Source: Chloracidobacterium sp. (GTDB taxonomy: Bacteria > Acidobacteriota > Blastocatellia > Chloracidobacteriales > Chloracidobacteriaceae). From it: a stretch of 64,000 nucleotides of DNA. The notes under the pieces are model-generated. The model did no database searches, was not told the DNA's origin, and was given only the letters and a program-made list of their open reading frames with translations. Positions 23,998-30,849 of this stretch are shown here, piece after piece; position 1 is the stretch's first letter, and each line of letters opens with the position of its first letter. Made by a program: the position numbers and the translations under genes. The stretch covers positions 1 through 64,000 of the forward strand of contig JANWUV010000015.1 in NCBI GenBank assembly GCA_025057975.1, read 5' to 3'.

Positions 23998-25036
23998 GGC
24001 GCTGCGCAATCTGGTCGCCGCCGGATGTACGCATTCGGGTCTGTGGTTTGACCGATTTCTGTCCGCCCAAAGAGCCGAAGAGGGCGGCGGTACTGGCGCG
24101 GCGACGGAGGCGGGCGACCAGCCGCGTACGGCGCTGGTCAAAGAAGTCGCCGCAATGAAGTCGCCGGCGCTTTATGCGGAATTTTTCACGCGATGGCGGG
24201 CGCAACTGGAAGCGTTTGGGGCGCAGATACGCGAGGCGGAAGTCACGGGGCGGCTCATTGTCGGTCTGGGCGCGGAGAGCGCGACGGAGACAAGCATTCA
24301 TCTGCACCGGACGTACGGCGTGCCGGTCATTCCCGGCAGCGCGCTCAAGGGGTTGGCGTCGGCTTATGCGCATCAACGGTTGGCGTCCGACGAGTGGAGG
24401 AAGTTGACGCAGGCACAGGCGCAGGGCGCAGCGCACCGCGTCATGTTCGGCTCGATGACGGACAAAGCGCCGGCGATGGGCTATGTGACGTTCTTTGACG
24501 CGCTCTGGATGCCGGACAGCGCCCGTGGTCCGCTGGCGGCGGATGTCATGTCGGTGCACCACGCGGCGTACTATCGCGGCGAGCATGCGCCGCCGGCGGA
24601 TTGGGACTCGCCGACGGTCGTGCCGTTTTTGACGGCGACAGGGAAGTTTCTCATCGCGTTGGCCGGCCCGGAAAAGTGGGTGGACGCCGCGTTTGAGTTG
24701 TTGGACGGCGCGTTGGCGGAGATGGGCGTTGGGGCGAAGACGACGGCCGGCTACGGGCGGATGACGCTGGGGAAAAAGCCCGAACCGCCGCCCGACCCAT
24801 CGCTGGAAGCGGCTGAGAAGATCATCGAGGCTGTGAACAGCCTACGACCTAACGAAGTCGCTAGTCAACTGCAGAAGAAATCCGAAGGCTGGTCAGCATT
24901 GCCGGACGGTTCGCCGGGGAAGTTGAAGGCGGCGCAGGTAATTGTTGAGAAGGCGCGAAGTTGGAAAGGCGCTAAAAAGCAGCCGTGGTTTCAGGAGATT
25001 TTGGCCTACTGTGACCGTTACGGGAAATCATCGTAA
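23966..25036 (+). CDS. cmr6: Type III-B RAMP protein Cmr6 with a C-terminal extension
   Basis: 356 residues, start supported by a GGAGGG ribosome site inside cmr5. The Cmr6 core includes GLGAESATETSIHLHRTYGV, PVIPGSALKGLASAYAH and the final MGVGAKTTAGYGRM loop at about 250-265. Cmr6 caps the 3' end of the Cmr4 filament. After the glycine loop, where many Cmr6 proteins end, about 90 more residues follow: a Pro-rich linker (KKPEPPPDPS) and a helical, Lys-rich tail. The extension may contact RNA or another subunit, but its role is not known. Confidence 0.9.
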   Translation: MSGKMLESRRKALRNLVAAGCTHSGLWFDRFLSAQRAEEGGGTGAATEAGDQPRTALVKEVAAMKSPALYAEFFTRWRAQLEAFGAQIREAEVTGRLIVGLGAESATETSIHLHRTYGVPVIPGSALKGLASAYAHQRLASDEWRKLTQAQAQGAAHRVMFGSMTDKAPAMGYVTFFDALWMPDSARGPLAADVMSVHHAAYYRGEHAPPADWDSPTVVPFLTATGKFLIALAGPEKWVDAAFELLDGALAEMGVGAKTTAGYGRMTLGKKPEPPPDPSLEAAEKIIEAVNSLRPNEVASQLQKKSEGWSALPDGSPGKLKAAQVIVEKARSWKGAKKQPWFQEILAYCDRYGKSS

Positions 25037-25118
25037 TGGCGCGACGGTGTAGTACGGTTTGTCAAGCTTGGGCGGCTACCATTTCCGATTAACCAGTTGA
25101 AGCCTACGGAGGTTGAAT

Positions 25119-25808
25119 ATGGTGCGACGCCGGTTCAAGAAAGGCTTATGTGTGGCGCTCCTGAGCGGGGCGATATGCTTTTGGCCGGCTTGCGCGCCGT
25201 GGAAACGAACTGAAACGCATACCGTCACACCGGATGAGCGCGTCAAGTCGCTGCTCGCCATGATTGACGGCATGGCGTTGCATATCGAAGAAGGTAAAGC
25301 GGGAAAGCCCTACGAAAACTATATGGGGTTGCCGCTGGAACTGCGCCGCGAGGTCTATGTGCGATTGACGCCGGAAACCAAAGCGGCCATTTGGAAAGGA
25401 CACTTCCGATACTGCCTCGCGTCGCTGCCGCTCACGCCGCAACAGCAGGCCTGCGTTAGTAAAGCCGATGAACTGATGTCGGCGGAGTTGTACAAGCCGT
25501 TCGCCGACATTCGAGGCTTTACGGCTCCCATCGAAGGCTTTCGCCAAGCGTTTGAACCAACGCTGTTCGCCTTTGTGTTTTACGGCGAGGAACCGTCCGT
25601 TGGTGGGCAACAGCGCGGGCTTTTCTCAATGCGCCCCGACCCAAGGTTGCAGTCGGCGGCCGGTTGTAACTGCCGCACCTACGTCGGGCGGGCTGCGAAC
25701 TGCGGTGGGATGTCAACGAGTTGTGGAGACAGTGATAAGTGCAGTCCTTATAACAGTTGCGGCCCCGGCGGTACGCAGACCTGCGACGGGCTGTGCTCAA
25801 TCAACTAG
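25119..25808 (+). CDS. Fulvocin C-like bacteriocin precursor (exported, Cys-rich C-terminus)
   Basis: 229 residues from the ATG at 25119, behind a GGAGG ribosome site. A basic, hydrophobic N-terminus (MVRRRFKKGLCVALLSGAIC) is an export signal, possibly lipoprotein-like at the following PAC. A helical middle domain (about 30-165) has the LPLELRREVYVRLTPETKA segment seen in proteins annotated as fulvocin C-related. The last 50 residues contain eight cysteines beginning with CxC. Mature fulvocin C of Myxococcus fulvus, as I remember it, is a 45-residue peptide with eight cysteines that also begins near a CxC. So this may be a precursor whose Cys-rich tail is released as an antibacterial peptide. 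No immunity or export gene is adjacent. Confidence 0.62.
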   Translation: MVRRRFKKGLCVALLSGAICFWPACAPWKRTETHTVTPDERVKSLLAMIDGMALHIEEGKAGKPYENYMGLPLELRREVYVRLTPETKAAIWKGHFRYCLASLPLTPQQQACVSKADELMSAELYKPFADIRGFTAPIEGFRQAFEPTLFAFVFYGEEPSVGGQQRGLFSMRPDPRLQSAAGCNCRTYVGRAANCGGMSTSCGDSDKCSPYNSCGPGGTQTCDGLCSIN

Positions 25809-25811
25809 GAC

Positions 25812-25944
25812 GGTTTGGAGTGCGGCGGCTTGACGCCGCTTTGTCACGGCGCGGCTTGACGCGCCGGATAGCTTCCCAAGCTTTTCTCGTCATGAAGCTG
25901 GATAAAAGAAACTGCCACGCCGGAAAGCGGCGTCTGGGAAGCAC
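25812..25944. repeat. Second, diverged copy of the MITE-like repeat
   Basis: Bases 25812-25866 match 22404-22458 with one mismatch in 55, in the same orientation. Downstream the two share only shorter pieces (AACTGCCACGCC followed by a GGCG-type arm), and the right-hand inverted repeat is replaced by AAGCGGCGTCTGGGAAGC. The inner pair AGCTTCCCA/TGGGAAGC suggests that this copy still folds into a hairpin of its own. It lies immediately after the fulvocin-like gene and before the DUF2283 gene. Confidence 0.75.
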
Positions 25945-26157
25945 TCAGGCGGCCATGGTCTCAAAGGCAATCTGAAGGCGGTTCGGCTTGACCTTGGAAA
26001 AGTTGAGCTTTTCAAAGCCAATCACGTGGCCGTTTTTGTCCTTCATCAACACAACCTCTTGGCCTGTCTCTTCCACCACATACTCCTCGGCGGAGTCGCC
26101 AAACCAGACCGTCAGCGTATTGCCTACTTCGTCATAAAAGATTTTTACTTGAGCCAT
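25945..26157 (-). CDS. DUF2283 family protein
   Basis: 70 residues from the ATG at 26157, where family similarity begins (MAQVKIFYDEVGNTLTVWF). A GGAAGG ribosome site lies shortly upstream; the longer frame from 26202 adds an unconserved Arg-rich segment. The fold is a small beta-rich domain, with the family pattern of a Tyr-Asp start, a GDSAEEYVVEETGQEVVLM middle and the DKNGHVIGFEKLNFSK strand. Members often occur next to toxin-antitoxin and mobile genes, but no activity is known to me. Here it is between a MITE-like repeat and an Uma2 gene. Confidence 0.8.
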   Translation of the reverse strand: MAQVKIFYDEVGNTLTVWFGDSAEEYVVEETGQEVVLMKDKNGHVIGFEKLNFSKVKPNRLQIAFETMAA

Positions 26158-26276
26158 ATCAAACGCCTTCCTTCTACAACGGTAGTACCTCCGTACCAAC
26201 AACGGTAATACAGCGGTAGTACGGCAGGTGCAGGTTCGTTACGCTTTCAGCCTCTGACAAGTAGGACTGCGCACAT

Positions 26277-26870
26277 TCACTCCCAGATGCCGGCGAGATC
26301 CAACGTAAAGCCGGGCAGTTCGGGGTCGGCGGCGAGGCGTGTGAGGTTTTTTCGAACACTGACGCGGCGGTTTGGACGATAGACGAAGACCGTTCGCGTG
26401 TACGGGTCAATCAACCAGCCCAGCCGCGCACCGTTGGCGAGGTATTCGCGCATTTTGGCGTGGAGTTCGTCGAGCGTATCGCTTGGGGAACGCAGTTCGA
26501 CGACGAAATCGGGACACAGAGGCGGGAAGCCGTCGAGGTCGGCCGGGGACAGCGTCGCCAGCCGCTCGTGGGGTACCCAAGCGGCGTCTGGGGATCGGAT
26601 AGCGCCGTTGGGGAGTTTGAAGCCGGTCGAGGAATCCACGGCGACGCCGCGCCCATTGCTTTGCGCCCACTGCGCCAGTTGCATCGTGAGGTTGGCGTTG
26701 CGTTTACCTGAGTTCCATCCGGTCGGCGGCATGACAATGAGTTTTCCGGTGGCATCGCGCTCAATGCGTAGGTCGGGATGAAGCCGCGTGAAGGCCGTAA
26801 ACTGCACGTCGTCAAAGCCGGCGGCGGATTTGGGAAGGCGGTGGGTCACCGGAGCGGACATGGCGTTCAC
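26277..26870 (-). CDS. Uma2 family putative PD-(D/E)XK endonuclease, intact copy
   Basis: 197 residues of the Uma2 (DUF820) family, a restriction-endonuclease-like fold common in cyanobacteria and acidobacteria. The conserved core is IRSPDAAWVPHERL, then PDFVVELRSPSDTLDELHAKM and the YLANGARLGWLIDP motif. Asp and Glu in these blocks form the presumed active site. The biological role of the family is not established; nuclease activity is predicted from the fold. It has a close paralogue at 38789-39374, nearly identical over the C-terminal two thirds but different in the segment around residues 52-72. Confidence 0.88.
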   Translation of the reverse strand: MNAMSAPVTHRLPKSAAGFDDVQFTAFTRLHPDLRIERDATGKLIVMPPTGWNSGKRNANLTMQLAQWAQSNGRGVAVDSSTGFKLPNGAIRSPDAAWVPHERLATLSPADLDGFPPLCPDFVVELRSPSDTLDELHAKMREYLANGARLGWLIDPYTRTVFVYRPNRRVSVRKNLTRLAADPELPGFTLDLAGIWE

Positions 26871-27008
26871 CGGATTGGCGGTTGAGCAGCGCTTGCGTCG
26901 GACTGACTCAGGTTGGTGGCGGACGCTTTTCCGTACAAAAGTTGCTCCGACGCGGCGGAGGCGGTCAAACGGAGGGAATCCAAACGCGCTCCGACGCGCC
27001 GGTTTGCG

Positions 27009-27581
27009 CTACGACTTGGCGCGGCGGGCGAACTCGCCGGTCGTCGTATCCACAACGATCCGCTCCCCGGCCTCAATGTACAGCGGCACTTTGATGCTCG
27101 CCCCTGTTGAAATCTTGGCTAGCTTTGTCACCTTGCCGGCTGCCGTATCGCCCCGCGTGCCCGGCTCGGTCTCGACAACCTCAAACTCTAAAAACTGTGG
27201 TAACTCGACGCTTATCAGATTGCCCTCGTAAAACAGCGCCTTAAGTTGGGCGTTTTCAGTCAGGTAGGGCTTCACGCTCTCCATCGCCGATGCGGGCAGG
27301 GCGTACTGCTCATAGCTTTCTTGGTCGAGAAAGTAATACTCACCGCCGGACTCGTACAAAAACTGCACTTCGCGCTGGTCAACGTCCGGCTCATCGAACT
27401 TGTCGCCGGACTTGAAAGTTTTTTCCAGCACGGCGTTCGTCAGAACGTGCCGTACGCGCGTCCGAACCAGCGTCGCCGCGCCGCGCGCCGAGGGCGTCTG
27501 CACCGTCCAGTCAAGGACGACATACGGCTCGCCGTCCACCAAAATGTAAGCGCCGCGCTTGAAGTCGGAAGTCGAAAGCAT
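27009..27581 (-). CDS. efp: Elongation factor P
   Basis: 190 residues from the ATG at 27581, preceded by AAGGAG; the frame extends to 27638 without conserved sequence. EF-P relieves ribosome stalling at proline runs. Its three beta-barrel domains are recognisable: KOW-like N-terminal domain (VDGEPYVVLDWTV), the middle LYESGGEYYFLDQESYEQY block and the C-terminal ISVELPQFLEFEVVETEPG plus GERIVVDTTTGEFARR. The loop tip that is modified in most bacteria reads TPSARGAATLVR, with Arg33 where E. coli has its modified lysine. This loop is two residues longer than in E. coli or Pseudomonas EF-P. Confidence 0.95.
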   Translation of the reverse strand: MLSTSDFKRGAYILVDGEPYVVLDWTVQTPSARGAATLVRTRVRHVLTNAVLEKTFKSGDKFDEPDVDQREVQFLYESGGEYYFLDQESYEQYALPASAMESVKPYLTENAQLKALFYEGNLISVELPQFLEFEVVETEPGTRGDTAAGKVTKLAKISTGASIKVPLYIEAGERIVVDTTTGEFARRAKS

Positions 27582-27601
27582 TGGAGGTTGCACTCCTTGG
27601 A

Positions 27602-28447
27602 TTATTCGGAAGCGTCGTAGTCGAGCGAGCGGGCCCACGCTTCATACTTAGCCAGCTCGGCCAGTTGGCTTTCAAGTTTGCTGCGAATGAGGTCCACGGC
27701 GCGGTTGCCCATCGCCAAGCGCAGCGGCGGGTCGGACATGCCAACCAGTTCAATCATTGCACGCGCCGCCTTGACCGGATCGCCGGCCTGCTTGCCGTCA
27801 GCTTGCGCGAAATACCGACGCATCACGCCAGCCGTCGCTTCGTAGTCTGGGATGACCGGCGCAACGGCCAACGACCGTCCGGCGAAGTCCGTCCGAAACG
27901 GCCCCGGCTCGATGATGACGACCTTGACGCCGAGCGGCGCGACTTCCTTCGCAAGGGCTTCGGAAACGGCTTCGAGCGCGAATTTGCTCGCGCAGTAGAG
28001 ACCCAACCCCGGATTGGCGATGACGCCGGCAATGGAAGATAGATTGAGAATCCAGCCCCGGCGTCGCGCGCGCATGTGCGGCAGAAACGCCCGCATCACG
28101 GCTAGCGCACCAAAGAAGTTGACCTCCATCTGGCGGCGGATTTGCTCGTCAGTGACTTCTTCAATCGCGCCGGCCGTGCCGTAACCGGCGTTGTTGACGA
28201 CGACATCCACGTGACCAAGCCGTTCGATGACCTGTTCGACTAGCGGCGCGATGGTGTGTGGTTCGGTCAGGTCAAGGCGAAAGGCATGCGCGCGGCCGGG
28301 CGCAAGGGCCTCAAACGCCGCCAAATCTTCCGGGCGGCGCGCTGTGCCCGCGACGATGCGACCTTGTTGAAGAAGTAGTTTGGAAAGCTCCAATCCAAAG
28401 CCCGTTGAAACGCCGGTGATAAACCATGTCTGTGGTGAATCGCTCAT
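27602..28447 (-). CDS. Short-chain dehydrogenase/reductase
   Basis: 281 residues, classical SDR fold. The cofactor motif TGVSTGFG lies at the N-terminus, followed by a DLT acid loop, the NNAGYG motif (about 86-91), the catalytic serine in LSSIAG and the YCASK motif with the catalytic Tyr and Lys near residue 150-155. The Arg-Arg pair after the second strand (TARRPED) suggests NADP(H). Substrate unknown; such proteins are often annotated as oxidoreductase or ketoreductase. It lies 20 bases upstream of efp on the same strand and may share its transcript. Confidence 0.9.
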   Translation of the reverse strand: MSDSPQTWFITGVSTGFGLELSKLLLQQGRIVAGTARRPEDLAAFEALAPGRAHAFRLDLTEPHTIAPLVEQVIERLGHVDVVVNNAGYGTAGAIEEVTDEQIRRQMEVNFFGALAVMRAFLPHMRARRRGWILNLSSIAGVIANPGLGLYCASKFALEAVSEALAKEVAPLGVKVVIIEPGPFRTDFAGRSLAVAPVIPDYEATAGVMRRYFAQADGKQAGDPVKAARAMIELVGMSDPPLRLAMGNRAVDLIRSKLESQLAELAKYEAWARSLDYDASE

Positions 28448-28506
28448 GTCTTGTCACTCCTGCCGTTCCCCGCTATGGAAAACGCCGGGCGAGTATATGC
28501 GGCTCG

Positions 28507-28968
28507 CTATCGCTTTTGGCAACCAAACTGCACGAGCGCCGCAAGGCTCAAGACACCATGCAGCGTCCAGGCTAGTGTTCGCAGCCAGTTGGTGGACACC
28601 AGGCGCTCCAGCGTCGCGCCGTCAAACCCCTGCGCCGCCAGCCGGTCGTGGCAGGGAATCGAGACCAACGCCGTGACGCCGAACGCTGTGAGGACGCACG
28701 CCAACCCGCCCCACAGCACCCAGCGCGAAACACCGACTGGCGGCTGAAAAACCAGCCAGACGGCGGCGACGCCTTCCACCAGCATCGGCGGCGCTACGAC
28801 CGGGAAAATCGCCGCGACGTGCCGGTGGTGGTAGTCGGCGAAACTCTCTGCGCCGACGTAGCGCAGCAGCGGGTAGTGAACGCGCTGCACCAGCCAGATG
28901 ACGCCGGTCATGTAGAGTGCAGTCGCCGCGTTGAGACTCAGCGCCCACCACGCTGGACTACCGACCAT
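28507..28968 (-). CDS. Four-helix integral membrane protein of unknown function
   Basis: 153 residues from the ATG at 28968 (GGAG about 10 bases upstream); an alternative start at 28998 adds ten basic residues. Four hydrophobic segments are seen, near 8-28, 52-74, 83-104 and 128-147. A conserved-looking loop between helices 1 and 2 carries QRVHYPLL and YHHRHVAAIFPVV, a cluster of histidines that might bind a metal or cofactor at the membrane surface. I do not recognise a characterised family. It is 59 bases upstream of the SDR gene on the same strand. Confidence 0.65.
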   Translation of the reverse strand: MVGSPAWWALSLNAATALYMTGVIWLVQRVHYPLLRYVGAESFADYHHRHVAAIFPVVAPPMLVEGVAAVWLVFQPPVGVSRWVLWGGLACVLTAFGVTALVSIPCHDRLAAQGFDGATLERLVSTNWLRTLAWTLHGVLSLAALVQFGCQKR

Positions 28969-29094
28969 GCGCCGCTTCTCCAGCCGTACGGATGCCACAG
29001 CGAACGACAGGCCGCATTGGGCGTTGTAATGTGTTAGTTTCGTTACGTACTCGATCTTCCAACCTTTTCACTCCTTTCCCACACGGAGGCGCTT

Positions 29095-30108
29095 ATGGCA
29101 GTCAAAGTCGGCATTAACGGGTTTGGCCGCATCGGTCGCAATGTGCTTCGGACGGCGCTCGGCCACAGCGAGATTGAGTTCGTCGCTGTCAACGACCTGA
29201 CGGATTCCAAAACTCTTGCACATTTGCTCAAGTACGACTCCATCCTCGGTAATCTTACCAACCACACGGTCGCCGCGCCCGACGAGGACACGATCACGGT
29301 GGATGGACATCCGATTCGTGTGTTTAAGGTGCGCAACCCTGCCGAAATTGACTGGGCTGCAACAGGGGCGCAAATCATCATCGAATCCACCGGGTTGTTT
29401 ACCAACAAGGACAAGGCTGTTGGGCATTTGCGCGGCACGGTCAAGAAGGTCATCATTTCCGCGCCGGCCAAGAACGAAGACCTGACCATCGTGCTGGGCG
29501 TCAATGAGTCCGCCTACGACCCGGCGCAGCATCACGTGGTCTCAAACGCCTCCTGTACGACCAACTGTCTTGCGCCGGTGGCGAAAGTGATTCACGAGGC
29601 GTTTGGTATCGAGAGAGCCATCATGACGACCGTACACAGCTACACAAACGACCAGCGGATTCTCGATTTACCGCATGAAGACCTGCGGCGGGCGCGGGCG
29701 GCGGCGCTTTCGATGATTCCGACCAAAACGGGCGCGGCGCAGGCGGTGGAACTCGTTATGCCGGAACTCAAGGGCAAGTTTGACGGTATCGCCGTGCGTG
29801 TGCCGACGCCGAACGTCTCGCTCGTGGATGTGACGTTCCAAGTGGCGAAAGCGACCGACAAGGCCGGCGTCAACGCGGCGTTGCGCGAGGCGGCGGACGG
29901 GGCGCTCAAGGGCATTCTGGGCTATTCAGAAGAGCCGCTGGTTTCGATTGATTATCGCGGGGACGACCGGTCATCCATCGTGGACGGCTCGTTTACGCGC
30001 GTCATCGGCGGGCATCTAGTCAAGGTGCTCTCGTGGTACGACAACGAGTGGGGGTATAGCTGCCGCGTGCGCGACCTCATCAAGTTCATGGCTGAGAAGG
30101 GCATCTAA
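29095..30108 (+). CDS. gap: Glyceraldehyde-3-phosphate dehydrogenase, type I
   Basis: 337 residues. It converts glyceraldehyde-3-phosphate, phosphate and NAD+ to 1,3-bisphosphoglycerate in glycolysis. Visible: NAD-binding NGFGRIGRN at 8-16, Asp34 after the second strand (VNDLTD), which favours NAD over NADP, the active-site cysteine Cys154 in [12 protein letters not shown], its partner His in [11 protein letters not shown] and the C-terminal [13 protein letters not shown] block. An ACGGAGG-like ribosome site precedes the ATG. It is followed by a good intrinsic terminator and is probably monocistronic. No carbon-fixation genes are adjacent. Confidence 0.97.
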   Translation: MAVKVGINGFGRIGRNVLRTALGHSEIEFVAVNDLTDSKTLAHLLKYDSILGNLTNHTVAAPDEDTITVDGHPIRVFKVRNPAEIDWAATGAQIIIESTGLFTNKDKAVGHLRGTVKKVIISAPAKNEDLTIVLGVNESAYDPAQHHVVSNASCTTNCLAPVAKVIHEAFGIERAIMTTVHSYTNDQRILDLPHEDLRRARAAALSMIPTKTGAAQAVELVMPELKGKFDGIAVRVPTPNVSLVDVTFQVAKATDKAGVNAALREAADGALKGILGYSEEPLVSIDYRGDDRSSIVDGSFTRVIGGHLVKVLSWYDNEWGYSCRVRDLIKFMAEKGI

Positions 30109-30134
30109 ATATGGGGGGAAGAGTGAAACATAGC

Positions 30135-30190
30135 GGAGAATGAGATAAGAATGGGCAGTGTTTTCACGGCTTATCATTCTCCACTTTTTT
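30135..30190 (+). terminator. Intrinsic terminator after gap
   Basis: Arms GGAGAATGAGATAAG (30135-30149) and CTTATCATTCTCC (30170-30182) pair with a two-base bulge and are followed by a run of T from 30185 to 30190. It lies 27 bases after the gap stop codon. Confidence 0.75.
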
Positions 30191-30514
30191 CATCATTCTT
30201 CATTCTTTCCAGTATGCCTTACTTCAACGCCGCGGGCCGTGTCGGCCGGACATTCACTACAGGCTGCCGCCGGTGGAGCGCCTGCTGGAAGGGCGGTGAC
30301 TGATTGACCAGCAGGCGTACTTTTCCCTCACACGCCGCGTCAGGTGGGGAAAATGACTTTACCGGGAAGTGTTGCCGCAGGGGATGTCGGCGGGATAGAG
30401 GACGCGCTGCCAGCGCTGCAATCAGTGTGGCTGGACGCGCAAGGGCGGCTGTTGCCGGAGCGGTTGCTGGAGCGGTAGGTGTGGTCTCGGCGGTGCCTTT
30501 TCACGTGTTAGGTT
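30191..30514. other. Intergenic sequence between the gap and small-peptide terminators
   Basis: About 320 bases. A 41-codon frame at 30353-30478 (plus strand, ending RLLPERLLER) and an upstream in-phase-like fragment ending in LLEGR resemble each other slightly. Neither has a convincing ribosome site or known motif. I treat the stretch as non-coding. Confidence 0.35.
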
Positions 30515-30556
30515 GCCAAAAACAAATGCGCCCGCCGAAGGTTTCCGACGGGCGCA
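30515..30556 (-). terminator. Intrinsic terminator after the 35-aa peptide gene
   Basis: Read leftward, TGCGCCCG (30556-30549) pairs with CGGGCGCA (30534-30527), with extra pairing inside the loop, followed by TTTGTTTTT. It is 28 bases past the stop of the small peptide gene and gives independent support that this gene is real and monocistronic. Confidence 0.8.
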
Positions 30557-30584
30557 GGAAGCAGTTTTTGTTGATAGGCTCGGC

Positions 30585-30692
30585 CTAGTTGGCGGCGATG
30601 TCTTTGGTGTTGGCGACAACGAACTGAATGATGCCCCACAGCGCCGCATAGCCGCCTAGGACAAACAGGCAGGCAATCAAAATCGCGGTCAT
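30585..30692 (-). CDS. 35-aa single-helix membrane peptide, divergent from bchU
   Basis: A tiny gene with unusually good support. The ATG at 30692 follows AAGGAGGA at ideal spacing, and the frame ends 28 bases before a strong intrinsic terminator. The peptide has a short N-terminus (MTA), one long hydrophobic helix (about 4-27, with a GGYAALWG middle) and a polar tail (NTKDIAAN). It lies 157 bases from bchU on the opposite strand. Single-helix low-mass subunits are typical of photosynthetic complexes, and small transmembrane subunits were described in the Chloracidobacterium reaction centre. Whether this is one of them I cannot tell. Alternatives are a cytochrome-oxidase accessory peptide or another small membrane protein. 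Confidence 0.72.
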   Translation of the reverse strand: MTAILIACLFVLGGYAALWGIIQFVVANTKDIAAN

Positions 30693-30719
30693 AGCGTTGA
30701 TCCTCCTTGAGGAAGGCGT

Positions 30720-30768
30720 CCGAGTGGGGAACTCACTCGTTGACACCACTCTACAAAACCAACATAGC
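30720..30768 (+). promoter_or_regulatory. Candidate bchU promoter with an adjacent inverted repeat
   Basis: TTGACA at 30740-30745 is a full -35 match; 17 bases later CATAGC (30763-30768) is a weak -10. Directly upstream CGAGTG (30721-30726) and CACTCG (30734-30739) form an inverted repeat, a possible operator shared with the divergent small-peptide gene. It is 80 to 130 bases before the bchU start. Moderate evidence only. Confidence 0.35.
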
Positions 30769-30849
30769 GCGTCTGCGTCCGTTTTTGTACGTTGGATGGG
30801 GCGTCGCCCGACAGACTGCATTTTTCATCCAGCAAAGGAGTTTTTGTTT

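Noticed and set aside
16578-25119. CRISPR array or cas1/cas2 next to the Cmr operon
   Set aside because: I looked for direct repeats with regular spacers on both sides and in the cmr1-cmr4 gap and found only the MITE-like element. No frame resembles Cas1 or Cas2. The array must be elsewhere.
30353-30478. 41-codon frame between gap and the small-peptide terminator
   Set aside because: Weak ribosome site and no motif; kept only as a remark on the intergenic region.
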